This document shows, piece after piece, positions 32,868-41,328 of a DNA stretch of 64,000 nt; positions within the stretch are counted from its first letter, which is position 1, and every line of letters starts with the position of its first letter. Both the position numbers and the translations under genes were made by a program. The stretch comes from Frankiaceae bacterium (GTDB lineage: Bacteria > Actinomycetota > Actinomycetes > BP-191). The DNA is taken from the NCBI GenBank assembly GCA_035556555.1, contig DATMES010000046.1, positions 1-64,000 on the forward strand, in the 5' to 3' direction. The notes under the pieces are model-generated. The model was not told the origin of the DNA. It saw nothing but the letters and a program-made list of their open reading frames with translations, and made no database searches.

Positions 32868-35273
32868 TCAGGAGCCGGTGAGGCGCAGCGTCGAGAGCGC
32901 GTGGTCGCGCACGTCGCCGCCGCAGAACCGCGACGTCACCCAGCCGCCCGAGGAGTACAGGCGGGTCTGGTCGGCGTAGTGCGGGGAGTTCGGGTTGGGC
33001 GACTGCGAGTACGTGAGGATCGTCCGCGCGTCCGGGCAGCCGTCCCCGTCGAACGACACCACCTGGATGAACGACGACCCGTGCTGCAGCGGGCCCACGT
33101 AGCCGCGGGTGGCGCTCCACGAGGCGTTCATGGCGTTGAAGACGCCGACCCCGCCGGGGCCGCCGTGGTACGGCGTGGCGGTGCCGTCGGGCCGCTTGTC
33201 GACCTGGAACTCGCCGAGCGGCGCGTCGACGGGGATGCCCGCGCCGGACAGGTCGTTCAGCGCGTCGCCGAACGCCCTGTGGGTGAGCGGGTTGGCGACG
33301 TCGAGGCCGCGCGGCGTGCCGACCGGGTCGGCCGCGTCGAACGGCACCGCCCAGATCGGCGCGCGCTGCTGGTTGGCGAGCACCGGCGCCTGGACCGCGA
33401 TCGTGCGCGTCCAGAAGCGGCGGAACAGCACCGCCCCACGGGAGTCGAGGTTGTCGCGGCCGTCCCACGCGGCGAGCACGTCGCAGGCGTTGCCGACCTC
33501 GACCGGGCCGTTCGAGGACGGCGCGTAGCCGCCGGGGAACGCCCGGCACATCGTCAGCACGTCGGCCTTCGTCAGCTCCCAGGAGTGCTGGCGGTTGGCG
33601 TAGAGGATGTCCTGCAGCTCCTGGCGGCTGAAGCGGCCGCCGTCAGCGAGCTCCTCCGCGACCATGACGAGGCCCGAACGCGTGCGCGTCGTCCGCTCGG
33701 TGCGCTCGTCGCCGATGATCTCGGCGTACCCCTCGAGCGGCTGCTCGGGGTTGGAGAGCCAGAACGAGTCGTTCGAGTTGGTGACGTAGTCGCTGCGGAT
33801 GAGCGACGGCATGCTGGACGGCCCGAACGTGCCCGGCTGCCGCGAGTCGGGGTCGGTGCCCCACTCGCACATCGAGCGCGACCCGTCGAGCACCGGCAGC
33901 CGCAGGCCGGCGAACGTCGCCTGCCCGACCGCCGTACCGCAGGTCAGCGCCTTGGTGTCGGTGACGTGCGGCGTCACGGAGATGTCGGCGTACAGCGCCT
34001 CGCCCTTGTCGTCCGCGGCGATGGTGTTGACCCACGGGATGCCCTGGTTGCGCTTCAGGGAGTCGAGGACGTCGCGGGCGCTCTGCGCCTGGTTCACGTC
34101 GAAGAAGTGGTTGAGGTAGCGGAAGTTCGGGGCGTTGGCGTCGCCCATGCTGAACGCCGTCGCGGGCGTCCACGGCAGCGGGATGCCGAGCAGCGACGTG
34201 AAGATCGGGCCGTGCTTGGTGGCGTACAGCGTGCGCGTGCGCTTCTCGACCGTGCCCTCCGGCGTCAGCGCGTCGACGGTGACCGTGCGCGACGTCATCG
34301 GGGTGGGGACGCCGTCGTAGAGGTACGTCGTCGGCGAGCCGGGGACGAGCGTCTCCTGGAACGGCGTGAAGCGGTACGCCGTCGACACCGTGTGCGACCA
34401 CGCCTGGTGCGCCGTGTGGCCGATGAGCACGATCGGCACGCCGAGCAGCGAGCCGCCCGCGACGTCGAGCTGGCCGGGGATCGTGAGGTGCGCCTGGTAG
34501 AAGCGCTCCGAGCCGATCCACGGGAAGTGCGGGTTGCCGAGCAGCATCCCGTGGCCGTTGGCGGTGGCGTCCTTGCCGAGCGCGACGGCGTTGGAGCCGA
34601 TGTCGAGCCGGCCGAACTCCCGCTCGAGCGCGGCGGCGGTCTCGGCGGCGTCGACCGGCGTCGCGGGCGCGGCGGGCGACGGCGGCTGCGCCGCGCCGAT
34701 GCCGTCGATCGCCACGCCGCTGCTCGCGAGGAGAGCGAGCTGGTAGAAGCGGCGGTACGCGTCCATCTCGGTGATCGGCGTGACCCACGGCTTGCCCTTG
34801 CAGGCCGGGTCGGTGACGCCGGCGGCGCCGCCGACGCTCGCGAGCCAGCGGTTGTAGCCGGCGACGTAGCCGCGCACGCCGTCGCGGATCTGCGGCTTGG
34901 GCGCGTCGGGGCCGCCCAGCAGCTTCTCGACCCGGCGCTCGTCGATGATCTGCTGGAAGAAGAAGTCGCTGTTGAGGTTGTTCACCGTCGAGCCGTTGGC
35001 GCGGTAGCTGTAGCCCGCGTCCGGGCCGAAGAAGCGCGACCGCTGCGCGCGCACCGTCGTGTACGTCTCCGCGAGCACGCAGATGGTCTCCCGCGCGACC
35101 GAGTAGCCGTAGCCGTAGCCCAGCGAGGCCCAGTCCTTGGCCTCGATGTGCGGGATGCCGTACTCGGTGGTGCGGATGCGGACGTCGTACGCCGGCTTCG
35201 GCGCCGCGTCGGAGACGGGCGCGAGGGCGGCGAGCAGGGCAGCGGCGACGAACGCGGGAAGGCGGCGGTTCAC
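32868..35273 (-). CDS. Secreted penicillin acylase family protein (Ntn hydrolase)
   Basis: 801 residues. The GTG at 35273 gives a signal peptide (VNRRLPAFVAAALLAALAPV). The precursor plan is alpha chain, linker, then the beta-chain nucleophile Ser in DIGSNAVALG (near 226), followed by GHGMLLGNPHFPW and later ANQQRAPIW. These N-terminal-nucleophile enzymes self-cleave and hydrolyse amides such as beta-lactam side chains or N-acyl homoserine lactones (QuiP/PvdQ type). Which substrate applies is not decided by sequence. It is transcribed alone, converging with the SDR gene. Confidence 0.9.
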   Translation of the reverse strand: MNRRLPAFVAAALLAALAPVSDAAPKPAYDVRIRTTEYGIPHIEAKDWASLGYGYGYSVARETICVLAETYTTVRAQRSRFFGPDAGYSYRANGSTVNNLNSDFFFQQIIDERRVEKLLGGPDAPKPQIRDGVRGYVAGYNRWLASVGGAAGVTDPACKGKPWVTPITEMDAYRRFYQLALLASSGVAIDGIGAAQPPSPAAPATPVDAAETAAALEREFGRLDIGSNAVALGKDATANGHGMLLGNPHFPWIGSERFYQAHLTIPGQLDVAGGSLLGVPIVLIGHTAHQAWSHTVSTAYRFTPFQETLVPGSPTTYLYDGVPTPMTSRTVTVDALTPEGTVEKRTRTLYATKHGPIFTSLLGIPLPWTPATAFSMGDANAPNFRYLNHFFDVNQAQSARDVLDSLKRNQGIPWVNTIAADDKGEALYADISVTPHVTDTKALTCGTAVGQATFAGLRLPVLDGSRSMCEWGTDPDSRQPGTFGPSSMPSLIRSDYVTNSNDSFWLSNPEQPLEGYAEIIGDERTERTTRTRSGLVMVAEELADGGRFSRQELQDILYANRQHSWELTKADVLTMCRAFPGGYAPSSNGPVEVGNACDVLAAWDGRDNLDSRGAVLFRRFWTRTIAVQAPVLANQQRAPIWAVPFDAADPVGTPRGLDVANPLTHRAFGDALNDLSGAGIPVDAPLGEFQVDKRPDGTATPYHGGPGGVGVFNAMNASWSATRGYVGPLQHGSSFIQVVSFDGDGCPDARTILTYSQSPNPNSPHYADQTRLYSSGGWVTSRFCGGDVRDHALSTLRLTGS

Positions 35274-35379
35274 GGGGGGCTCCGATTGCCGTAGAAGGGT
35301 TACCAGAACGGAGTTCGGCAACGGTGCCCGCGCCTCCTGCCGTGCGTACCATCGGGTGACACACCGAAGGAGGGGCGCG

Positions 35380-35922
35380 ATGGCGTTCACGCGGATGGAC
35401 GAGGGCACGCTCGACGACTGGATGGTCATCGCGCAGGAGACCGTGCCGTACCAGGAGCAGGTCGCCGACCGCGTGCTCGCGATGCTGCGGACGCTGGAGG
35501 GGTTCAGCGGCGGCTTCGGCATCAACCAGCTCGCCCACGCGCTGCAGACAGCGACCCGCGCCGAGCGCGCCGGCGCGCCGGACGACCTCGTCGTCGGGGC
35601 GCTCTGCCACGACGTCGGCAAGGTCGTCAGCGTCGCCAACCACCCCGCCATCGCGGCCGAGATCCTCAAGCCGTACGTCTCCGCGGAGACCTACGAGATC
35701 GTCCGCACGCACCAGGACTTCCAGGGCCGCCACTACTACTCGCTCATCGGCAAGGACCCCGAGGCGCGGACGCAGTACGCCGCCGAGCCGTGGTACGCCG
35801 CCGCGGAGCGGTTCACCGACGAGTGGGACCAGACGGCGTTCGACCCGGAGTACGACACCGAGCCGCTGGAGCACTTCGAGCCGCTGGTGCGGAGGGTGTT
35901 CGGCGAGGTCAAGATCGCGTAG
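35380..35922 (+). CDS. HD-domain protein (PhnZ/inositol-oxygenase-like)
   Basis: 180 residues with a strong GAAGGAGG ribosome binding site before the ATG at 35380. YQEQVADRVLAMLRTLEG and HALQTATRAERAGAP precede the HD pair in ALCHDVGKVVSVANH, and RTHQDFQGRHYYSLIGKD follows. The arrangement resembles HD-domain mixed-valent diiron oxygenases (PhnZ, MIOX) as well as plain phosphohydrolases; the HQDFQGRHYY element favours the former. Substrate unknown. It stands alone, divergent from the acylase. Confidence 0.75.
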   Translation: MAFTRMDEGTLDDWMVIAQETVPYQEQVADRVLAMLRTLEGFSGGFGINQLAHALQTATRAERAGAPDDLVVGALCHDVGKVVSVANHPAIAAEILKPYVSAETYEIVRTHQDFQGRHYYSLIGKDPEARTQYAAEPWYAAAERFTDEWDQTAFDPEYDTEPLEHFEPLVRRVFGEVKIA

Positions 35923-35949
35923 GCGGGGCCTGCCTCGCGCTATCGCGTC

Positions 35950-36001
35950 GTTCTCTGCAGCTGGGGAACGCGGTCTCCCCGCGTGGTGATCTTCACAGAA
36001 C
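35950..36001. repeat. Palindromic repeat family 3, copy A
   Basis: Begins GTTCTCTGCAGCTGGGG and ends GTGGTGATCTTCACAGAAC; the ends GTTCT and AGAAC are inverted. The inner CGGTCTCCCCGCGTGGTGA is shared with the other four copies. It lies 28 bases past the stop of the HD gene. Confidence 0.75.
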
Positions 36002-36063
36002 AGCCGGACGTCAGCGCGGGTTGCGGTGACGCCACGCCGCCGGCCGCGCGCCCAGGTCGGGCC

Positions 36064-36113
36064 CAACCCTGCAGCCCACCCGCCGGTCTCACGCGTAGTG
36101 ATCTTCAAAGAAC
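36064..36113. repeat. Palindromic repeat family 3, copy B (left end decayed)
   Basis: Shares CTGCAGCCCACCCGCCGGTC and GCGTAGTGATCTTCAAAGAAC with the other copies, but the left GTTCT is replaced by AACC, so the terminal inverted repeat is lost. It is a direct repeat of copy A, 114 bases away. Confidence 0.7.
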
Positions 36114-36351
36114 AGGCGCTGTGCGGCGAAGAGACGCGGATCGCACCCCGATCGAGGCGGAGGGCGTCCGGTTCGCCTGGTTCGGGACAGCGGTTCGTAG
36201 CCCTGCGGCCACCCCCTGTTGGTTCCCTTCGTACCGTTGGGCGCGTACTGTCGGATTCAGGTCGGAACACCAGTCAGCGCACCCCGATCTGCCGCATTCG
36301 CCGGTTCGACATTCGACGTCTCGACGCGCCACCAGAGATCGGCCCCGCGTC

Positions 36352-36708
36352 ATGACCGCCATGCTCGCCCCCCCGGACAACTGCGCCGGCCACCGCACCC
36401 TCTCCCCCCTGGGTGACCTCGACCTCGCGACCGCGCCCCAGCTGCGCCAGGACCTCGTCGACGCCAGCACCAGCGACTCCACCCTCGTCGTGCTCGACCT
36501 CGAGGGCGTCGAGTTCCTCGACTCCGTAGGCCTGTCCGTCATCATCGGCGGCCACAAGCGCCTGCAGCGCCGCGGCGCGCGGCTGCACCTGGCCGGCCCG
36601 CGCTCGATCGTCCGCCGCGTGCTCAGCCTGACCCGCGTCGACTCGCTCATCCCGACGTACGACACCGTCGCCGACGCCGAGTCCGGCTGCCCCGCCCCCG
36701 CCCACTAG
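36352..36708 (+). CDS. STAS-domain anti-sigma factor antagonist
   Basis: 118 residues. GDLDLATAPQLRQDLVDAS and VLDLEGVEFLDSVGLSVIIGGHKRL are the STAS core; the Ser in LDSVGLS is the residue phosphorylated by RsbW-type anti-sigma kinases in SpoIIAA/RsbV proteins. Such a protein releases an alternative sigma factor when unphosphorylated. No cognate kinase or sigma gene is adjacent, so it is an orphan switch here. Start ATG 36352 (another in-frame ATG at 36361). It converges with the dehydrogenase gene across a repeat/terminator. Confidence 0.88.
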   Translation: MTAMLAPPDNCAGHRTLSPLGDLDLATAPQLRQDLVDASTSDSTLVVLDLEGVEFLDSVGLSVIIGGHKRLQRRGARLHLAGPRSIVRRVLSLTRVDSLIPTYDTVADAESGCPAPAH

Positions 36709-36731
36709 GCTGCGGCCCCGGCGTCGCCCTT

Positions 36732-36789
36732 TCGTGATCTTGGCAACGTTTGTGCTGCCCGGCCGACACGAACGTCGCCAAGATCACGA
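36732..36789. repeat. Palindromic repeat family 2, copy 1 (probable terminator)
   Basis: TCGTGATCTTGGCAACGTTT at the left pairs with ACGTCGCCAAGATCACGA at the right (23-base arms with two mismatches) around CTGCCCGGCCGA. It lies between two converging genes. The second copy, at 63356, occupies an equivalent convergent position, which supports a terminator role. Confidence 0.8.
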
Positions 36790-36791
36790 GA

Positions 36792-37766
36792 TCAGGGCAG
36801 CAGCAGCACCTTCAGCTCGTAGGTACCCGCCGCCAGCGCGTCCATGACCGCGGGCGCCTCCTCCAGCGAACGCCGCGCCGTCACCAGCCCGTGCACCGGC
36901 ACCGCGCCGTCCGCGAGCAGCCCCACCGCCTCGTCGAACGACGCCGGCCGGTAGCAGAACGACGCCCGCAGCTGCGCCTCCTTGATCATCAGCAGGAGCT
37001 GCGAGATGGGGACGGGCTCGTTCAGGACGCCGAGCAGCGCCACGACCCCGCTCGGCGCGACGAGCTCCAGCGCCAGCCCCGGCGCCGAGGGGTGCCCCGC
37101 GCACTCGAACACCACGCGCGGCGGCCCGCCCAGCGCCGCCATGACAGCCTCGTGCACGCCGTCGAGCCCGAACGCCGGCAACGCCACCGCGTCGAGCCGG
37201 TCGCGGCGCGCGGCGTTCGGCTCCACGACGGCCACCCGCGTGACACCGCGCGCCCGCAGCGCCAGCGCGGTCAGCACGCCGATGGGTCCGGCGCCGACGA
37301 CCGCGCAGGCGTCGTCGGGGCGTACGCCGCTGACGTCCAGTGCGTGCAGCGCCACCGCCAGGGGCTCCACGATCGCGCCGAGCTGCGTGTCCAGGGACGG
37401 GGGAAGGCGCCAGAGCCTGTCGGCGCCGACGACGCAGGCCTCGGCGAGGCCGCCGTACGGCCCACCGCAGCCGATCCCCGTCACCGACGCCGTCATGTCG
37501 TGGGCGTCCGAAGGCACGAACGGGTACACCGCCGCGCGGTCGCCCTCCGTCCAGCCGGTCACGCCGGGCCCGACCGCGTCGACCACGCCGGCGAACTCGT
37601 GGCCCATGACGTAGCCCGGCGGCAGGATGCCCATGCCGCGCAGGTGCAGGTCGGAGCCGCAGACGCCGCAGGCCGCGACGCGGAGACGTACCTCCCCCTC
37701 GGCAGGCACCGGCTCGGGCAGGTCCTCGACGGCGTACGACCCGTCGCGCAGCACCACGGCTCTCAC
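36792..37766 (-). CDS. Zinc-dependent alcohol dehydrogenase family protein
   Basis: 324-residue medium-chain dehydrogenase. CGVCGSDLHLRGMG and VMGHEFAGVVDAVG provide catalytic zinc ligands, and VVGAGPIGVLTALALRARG is the Rossmann loop with an acidic residue after it (VVEPN), favouring NAD. The four-Cys structural zinc lobe is missing: between GHEFAG and GGLAEACVV there is only one Cys. GTG 37766 is used as start because the frame upstream runs antisense. It oxidises an unknown alcohol or polyol. Confidence 0.87.
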   Translation of the reverse strand: MRAVVLRDGSYAVEDLPEPVPAEGEVRLRVAACGVCGSDLHLRGMGILPPGYVMGHEFAGVVDAVGPGVTGWTEGDRAAVYPFVPSDAHDMTASVTGIGCGGPYGGLAEACVVGADRLWRLPPSLDTQLGAIVEPLAVALHALDVSGVRPDDACAVVGAGPIGVLTALALRARGVTRVAVVEPNAARRDRLDAVALPAFGLDGVHEAVMAALGGPPRVVFECAGHPSAPGLALELVAPSGVVALLGVLNEPVPISQLLLMIKEAQLRASFCYRPASFDEAVGLLADGAVPVHGLVTARRSLEEAPAVMDALAAGTYELKVLLLP

Positions 37767-37834
37767 GGGCCGAGCATGACAGAGGCCGTGCGCTCCGAAG
37801 AACGCACGGCCCCTGTACGAGGTCCGCGGAGCCC

Positions 37835-38122
37835 CTACGCCGCCGCGGCCTCTTCCAGCCCTGGCGGGAGGTGGCCCGTCGCCTTGCGCCACGCACCCGC
37901 CGCGCCTCTGCGGGCGGCGAGGCGAGCCAGCGCGATCGCTACGCCGCTCGCCGTCGCCCACCCGATCGCCTCGCCCCAGCCGGTCGAAGGTGCCGCGGGG
38001 TTGGCGGGCGGATCTGTCCGCTTGATCTTCTTCCACCCGCCGGTGACCGCCTTGGCGGTCAGCCGTGCCGCGAGCAGCGACGAGCCCGTCGCCGCCACCT
38101 TCCAACCGAGCTTGCTCAGCAC
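37835..38122 (-). CDS. DUF4235 family small membrane protein
   Basis: 95 residues from the GTG at 38122: LSKLGWKVAATGSSLLAARL, then TAKAVTGGWKKIKRTDPPAN, a polar loop, and GWGEAIGWATASGVAIALAR. This is the DUF4235 pattern of two amphipathic/transmembrane segments separated by a basic KKIKxxDPP loop. Function unknown. Its start is 78 bases from the divergent MDMPI-family gene. Too short and too oddly started to be obvious in a first pass. Confidence 0.75.
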   Translation of the reverse strand: MLSKLGWKVAATGSSLLAARLTAKAVTGGWKKIKRTDPPANPAAPSTGWGEAIGWATASGVAIALARLAARRGAAGAWRKATGHLPPGLEEAAAA

Positions 38123-38200
38123 GTACCGCTCCGTTCTCTCTCCGGCGTGCGGCGTCCCCGTGGAGGAAGCGGTCCAAACCTGGCGGGGTAACGTTCGCGC

Positions 38201-38779
38201 ATGTTCCCCGGTGAGAAGGACTACCGCGCCGAGCGCCGCGCGTTCATGGCGACGATCGACTCGCTGACCCGCGAGGAGTTCGAGACGGGTACGACGCTCT
38301 GCGAGGGCTGGGCGCCGCGCGACGTGCTGAGCCACCTCATCGGCATCGACGAGGCGCCGACCGAGTACGTCAAGGCGGCCGGCCTGGTCAACAAGGCCAA
38401 CGCCCGCATCGTCGAGCGGATGCGCCGGCTCTCCTCCGACGAGCTGCTCGCGAGGGGCCGCGAGTGGGCCGAGAAGCCCGCGTGGACGTCGCTCGTGGCG
38501 TCGTACGCCCTCCTCGGCGACGTCGCCATCCACCACCAGGACGTGCTCCGCGGGCTCGGCCGGCACCGGGAGATCCCGCCGCCGGTCGCGGCCGCGATCC
38601 TGCGCGAGGGCACGATCCTCGGCATCAAGCGGCTCAAGGACAACAAGTGCGTCGCCTCGGACACCGGCCGTACGGTCGGCCGCGGCCGCGCCGTCCGCGG
38701 CACCGCCGAAGCGCTCGGCCTGTGGCTGGCCGGGCGCCGCTCGGTCGAGTCGGAGCTGGTGTTCGGCGCGGCGGACTAG
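38201..38779 (+). CDS. Maleylpyruvate isomerase (MDMPI)-family mycothiol-dependent enzyme
   Basis: 192 residues of the DinB/MDMPI four-helix fold, as in TIGR03083-type proteins. The N-terminal RAFMATIDSLTREEFETGTTL and CEGWAPRDVLSHLIG segment is typical; the His of HLIG and the HHQD in VAIHHQDVLRGLG are the probable metal ligands. Such proteins use mycothiol as cofactor or have lost activity. Start ATG is preceded by a weak ribosome binding site. Substrate unknown. Confidence 0.82.
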   Translation: MFPGEKDYRAERRAFMATIDSLTREEFETGTTLCEGWAPRDVLSHLIGIDEAPTEYVKAAGLVNKANARIVERMRRLSSDELLARGREWAEKPAWTSLVASYALLGDVAIHHQDVLRGLGRHREIPPPVAAAILREGTILGIKRLKDNKCVASDTGRTVGRGRAVRGTAEALGLWLAGRRSVESELVFGAAD

Positions 38780-38827
38780 TCCGAACGGACTCTGCGGAGC
38801 CCCCTGGAACGTGCCGACACACCTCGG

Positions 38828-39661
38828 GTGACCGGGGACTTCCAGTACGCCGTGGACACGACCCTCGGGGTGCCCCCGACCCGGATCACGCCCGTGCACA
38901 GCACGCGGGGCAACGAGGCACCGCCCGGCCAGCGGCTCCGCCTCGGCGAGGCGCTCGTTCAGGCCGGCGTCATCACCGCGGGGCAGCTCGAGCAGTGCCT
39001 GCGCTTCCAGGAGGCCGCGGTCCCCCGCCGCCGCCTCGGCGCGGTGGTGTGCGAGCTCGGCCTCGCCAGCGACGTGGACGTGGCCCGCGGCCTCGGCACC
39101 ATCCTCGGCTTCGAGCTGGTCGACCCATCCGTGCTCGACGTGCCGGTCGAGGTCGTACGCCGGGTCCCCCGCCTGTCCGCCGAGATGCTCGGCGTCGTGC
39201 CGATCGCCGCCGGTGAGAACTGGCTGCGCGTCGCCGTCGCGGACCCGACCGACCGCTTCGCCGTCGAGTCGCTGCGCGAGGCGACCGGTGCCCTCACGAT
39301 CTCCATGGCCGTCGCGACGCCGCGCTCGATCGAGTCGGCGCTGCACCGGTTCTGGTCGCCGGAGTACGCGCCCGCGGCCCCCGCGGCGCCGCTCGCCGCC
39401 GTACCGGATCCCGAGCCCCCCGCACCCGTGGTCGAGCAGGTGCCGGCCGAGCCCGCGGTCACGGCCGTCGAGGGCGGCTGGGAGTACGCGTTCCTCGGCG
39501 ACGGCGTCCCGAGCAGCCACCCCGGCTACACCGGCGACCTGGCCGGCACCGAACGCGAGCTGGCCCGCCTCGGCGCCCTCGGCTGGGAGGCAGTCGGCGT
39601 CTCCAACTCCGGCGGCCGCATGACCGTCCTCCTCAAGCGGCGGAGCAGGGAAACGGGCTAA
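38828..39661 (+). CDS. Stand-alone MshEN (GspE/PilB N-terminal) domain protein with DUF4177-like C-terminus
   Basis: 277 residues. Residues about 35-180 match the N-terminal domain of type II/IV secretion ATPases (RLGEALVQAGVITAGQLEQC, LGAVVCELGLASDVDVARGL, GFELVDPSVLDV, NWLRVAVADPTDRFAVESL), a c-di-GMP-binding fold in MshE relatives. There is no ATPase domain. Instead a Pro/Ala linker leads to GWEYAFLG and ELARLGALGWEAVGVSN, like a DUF4177 domain. Possibly a c-di-GMP receptor or adaptor. Start GTG 38828, just after a small palindrome (AGTCCGAACGGACT). Confidence 0.72.
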   Translation: MTGDFQYAVDTTLGVPPTRITPVHSTRGNEAPPGQRLRLGEALVQAGVITAGQLEQCLRFQEAAVPRRRLGAVVCELGLASDVDVARGLGTILGFELVDPSVLDVPVEVVRRVPRLSAEMLGVVPIAAGENWLRVAVADPTDRFAVESLREATGALTISMAVATPRSIESALHRFWSPEYAPAAPAAPLAAVPDPEPPAPVVEQVPAEPAVTAVEGGWEYAFLGDGVPSSHPGYTGDLAGTERELARLGALGWEAVGVSNSGGRMTVLLKRRSRETG

Positions 39662-39709
39662 CGGGGCGAAGGGGACGAACGTTCCGTTCCCCTCACGGAA
39701 GGCCGCCCC

Positions 39710-40105
39710 ATGCGCCTGCCCCTCCTCGCCGCGGCCCTCGCCGCGGCAGCAGCCACCGCCGCCCCGGCGGAGGCGATGTTCTTCCCCGTCTGCGCGACCC
39801 ATCTGGAGAACGCCGCCGCCGGCACCGTCTCCTCGTGCAACTCGGGCAACAACCCGGTCTCGCGCGCGATCCGGATCCTCGACGTGGACGTCCACACGGG
39901 CGCCGTCGAGGCCACGCTGACGTGCTTCAGCTCCTGGGGCAACGAGACGCGCTCCGGCGTCTACGCCGCGGGCCAGAGCGGCCAGCTGTCCCTCGCCGAG
40001 AACGCCGACAACTGCCACGCGTCGCTGCGGGCCCTGTCGGCGGGCACGACCGCGACCGGCCTGAGCCACTTCACGCCGCGCGTCTTCACCGGGCCGACGC
40101 CGTGA
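39710..40105 (+). CDS. Small secreted Cys protein, tandem array member 1
   Basis: 131 residues with signal peptide MRLPLLAAALAAAAATAAPA. The mature part has four Cys (VCATHL, SSCNSG, LTCFSS, NCHASL), presumably two disulfides. RILDVDVHTGAVEATLTCFS recurs almost unchanged in member 2 (RILDVEVHEGAVEATLSCSS). It opens a run of four coupled genes. No enzymatic signature; likely a beta-sandwich. Function unknown. Confidence 0.72.
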   Translation: MRLPLLAAALAAAAATAAPAEAMFFPVCATHLENAAAGTVSSCNSGNNPVSRAIRILDVDVHTGAVEATLTCFSSWGNETRSGVYAAGQSGQLSLAENADNCHASLRALSAGTTATGLSHFTPRVFTGPTP

Positions 40106-40503
40106 ACCGCGTCCTGATCGTCGCGGCGGGGGCGGTGGCCCTCGCGGTCGCGGTGCCGGCCGGCGCGGCGACGTACGGCCCGGCCTGCGTCACGCACCTC
40201 GCGGCGGCGGCGTACGGCGACCAGCGGTCCTGCTACACCGACAGCACGCCGTTCTCGGAGTCCACGCGGATCCTCGACGTCGAGGTCCACGAGGGCGCCG
40301 TCGAGGCGACGCTGAGCTGCTCGTCGCCGTGGGACACGGGGACGGTGTCGGAGACGTTCGCCCAGGGTGAGAAGGGCGAGCTGCGGCTCGGCGAGCGCTA
40401 CGGCGACCGCTGCACCGCGACCCTGCGCGCGCTGGCCGACCTCACCGTCGCGACCGGCGTCAGCCACCTCACCCCGCGCATCCACACGGAGGCCACCCGA
40501 TGA
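40102..40503 (+). CDS. Small secreted Cys protein, tandem array member 2
   Basis: 133 residues. The GTG overlaps the previous stop (GTGA at 40102-40105). Signal peptide VNRVLIVAAGAVALAVAVPA, then four Cys in the same places as member 1 (ACVTHL, SCYTDS, LSCSSP, RCTATL). It ends with TGVSHLTPRIH against TGLSHFTPRVF in member 1, so these two are the closest pair in the array. Coupled downstream to member 3 by ATGA. Confidence 0.72.
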   Translation: MNRVLIVAAGAVALAVAVPAGAATYGPACVTHLAAAAYGDQRSCYTDSTPFSESTRILDVEVHEGAVEATLSCSSPWDTGTVSETFAQGEKGELRLGERYGDRCTATLRALADLTVATGVSHLTPRIHTEATR

Positions 40504-40913
40504 CCCGCTCCGTCCTGCTCGCCACGGCCGCGACCGCGGCGCTCGCGGCAGCCGTACCCGCCGACGCCGTGATCCTCCCGACCTGCACCACGCGGCTGAT
40601 CCACGCCGCGGCGGGCGCGTCGTCGACCTGCTCGACCGACAACACGCCGATGGTCTCCGGCGCGACCGTCAACCGCATCGCCACCGCCGTCGTCGCCGAG
40701 GGCGTGGCCAGGGTCACGATCACCTGCGGCTTCGGCGCCGGCGCGCCGTCGCGGTCGATCGTCGTGTCCGGCGCGGAGCCGAAGAGCGTCGCGATGCTCG
40801 AGGACTACAGCCCGTCCTGCCGCACGACCGTCGAGGCCGTGTACCCCAACACCACCGTCAACGTCACGAGCACGTGGTCGTACGTGTTCATCAACCCGGG
40901 AGCCGTCAGCTGA
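40500..40913 (+). CDS. Small secreted Cys protein, tandem array member 3
   Basis: 137 residues with signal peptide MTRSVLLATAATAALAAAVP and the same four-Cys frame (TCTTRLIHAAAGASSTCS, ITCGFGAG, SCRTTV). HAAAGASSTC parallels NVAAGASSYC in member 4. The start overlaps member 2 by four bases and the stop overlaps the ATG of member 4 by one. More divergent than members 1 and 2. Function unknown. Confidence 0.72.
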   Translation: MTRSVLLATAATAALAAAVPADAVILPTCTTRLIHAAAGASSTCSTDNTPMVSGATVNRIATAVVAEGVARVTITCGFGAGAPSRSIVVSGAEPKSVAMLEDYSPSCRTTVEAVYPNTTVNVTSTWSYVFINPGAVS

Positions 40914-41314
40914 TGCGCATCGTCCTCGCCACCGCCGCCGTCGCGGCCGCGTTCGCCGCCGTACCCGCGAACGCCGCCGTCATCGGCCCCGTCTGCCACG
41001 TCCGCCTCGTCAACGTCGCGGCCGGCGCGTCGTCGTACTGCGACTCCGGCATCGTCGGGTCCACGAACGACCAGACGCTCTACCCGACCCGCGTCGTCAC
41101 CGTCGAGGTCGCCACCGGCTCGGTCAGCGCGACGCTGCGCTGCTGGGACGCGTTCCGCGACCAGACGTACCCCGCGGTCACCGTCGTCGCGGGCGAGGTC
41201 AGGACGTTCGGGCACCCCGACCTGCAGACGTGCAGGCTCACGCTGACCGCGACCTCCGCCGGCACCACGGCGACCGCGACCAGCTCGCCGGCCAAGGGCT
41301 TCAACCCGTACTAG
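40913..41314 (+). CDS. Small secreted Cys protein, tandem array member 4
   Basis: 133 residues, signal peptide MRIVLATAAVAAAFAAVPAN, then VCHVRLVNVAAGASSYC, VTVEVATGSVSATLRCWD and TCRLTLTATSAGTTATATS. Same four-Cys plan as the three upstream genes; LTATSAGTTATATS matches LRALSAGTTATGLS of member 1. It closes the array, and a GC hairpin follows at 41329-41362. The four proteins are likely made together and exported by Sec. Confidence 0.72.
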   Translation: MRIVLATAAVAAAFAAVPANAAVIGPVCHVRLVNVAAGASSYCDSGIVGSTNDQTLYPTRVVTVEVATGSVSATLRCWDAFRDQTYPAVTVVAGEVRTFGHPDLQTCRLTLTATSAGTTATATSSPAKGFNPY

Positions 41315-41328
41315 ACACGGGCGCTCGA

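Larger units (their letters stand above)
35923..36351. other. Gene-free region with two palindromic repeats
   Basis: 429 bases without a credible gene. Two copies of the family-3 repeat lie at 35950-36001 and 36064-36113 in the same orientation. The remaining 240 bases before the STAS gene probably hold its promoter, e.g. around the somewhat AT-richer segment near 36220-36260. Nothing else was recognised. Confidence 0.6.

Noticed and set aside
32901-35294. 797-codon plus-strand frame opposite the penicillin acylase
   Set aside because: Antisense shadow; the acylase on the minus strand has signal peptide, catalytic Ser and full length.
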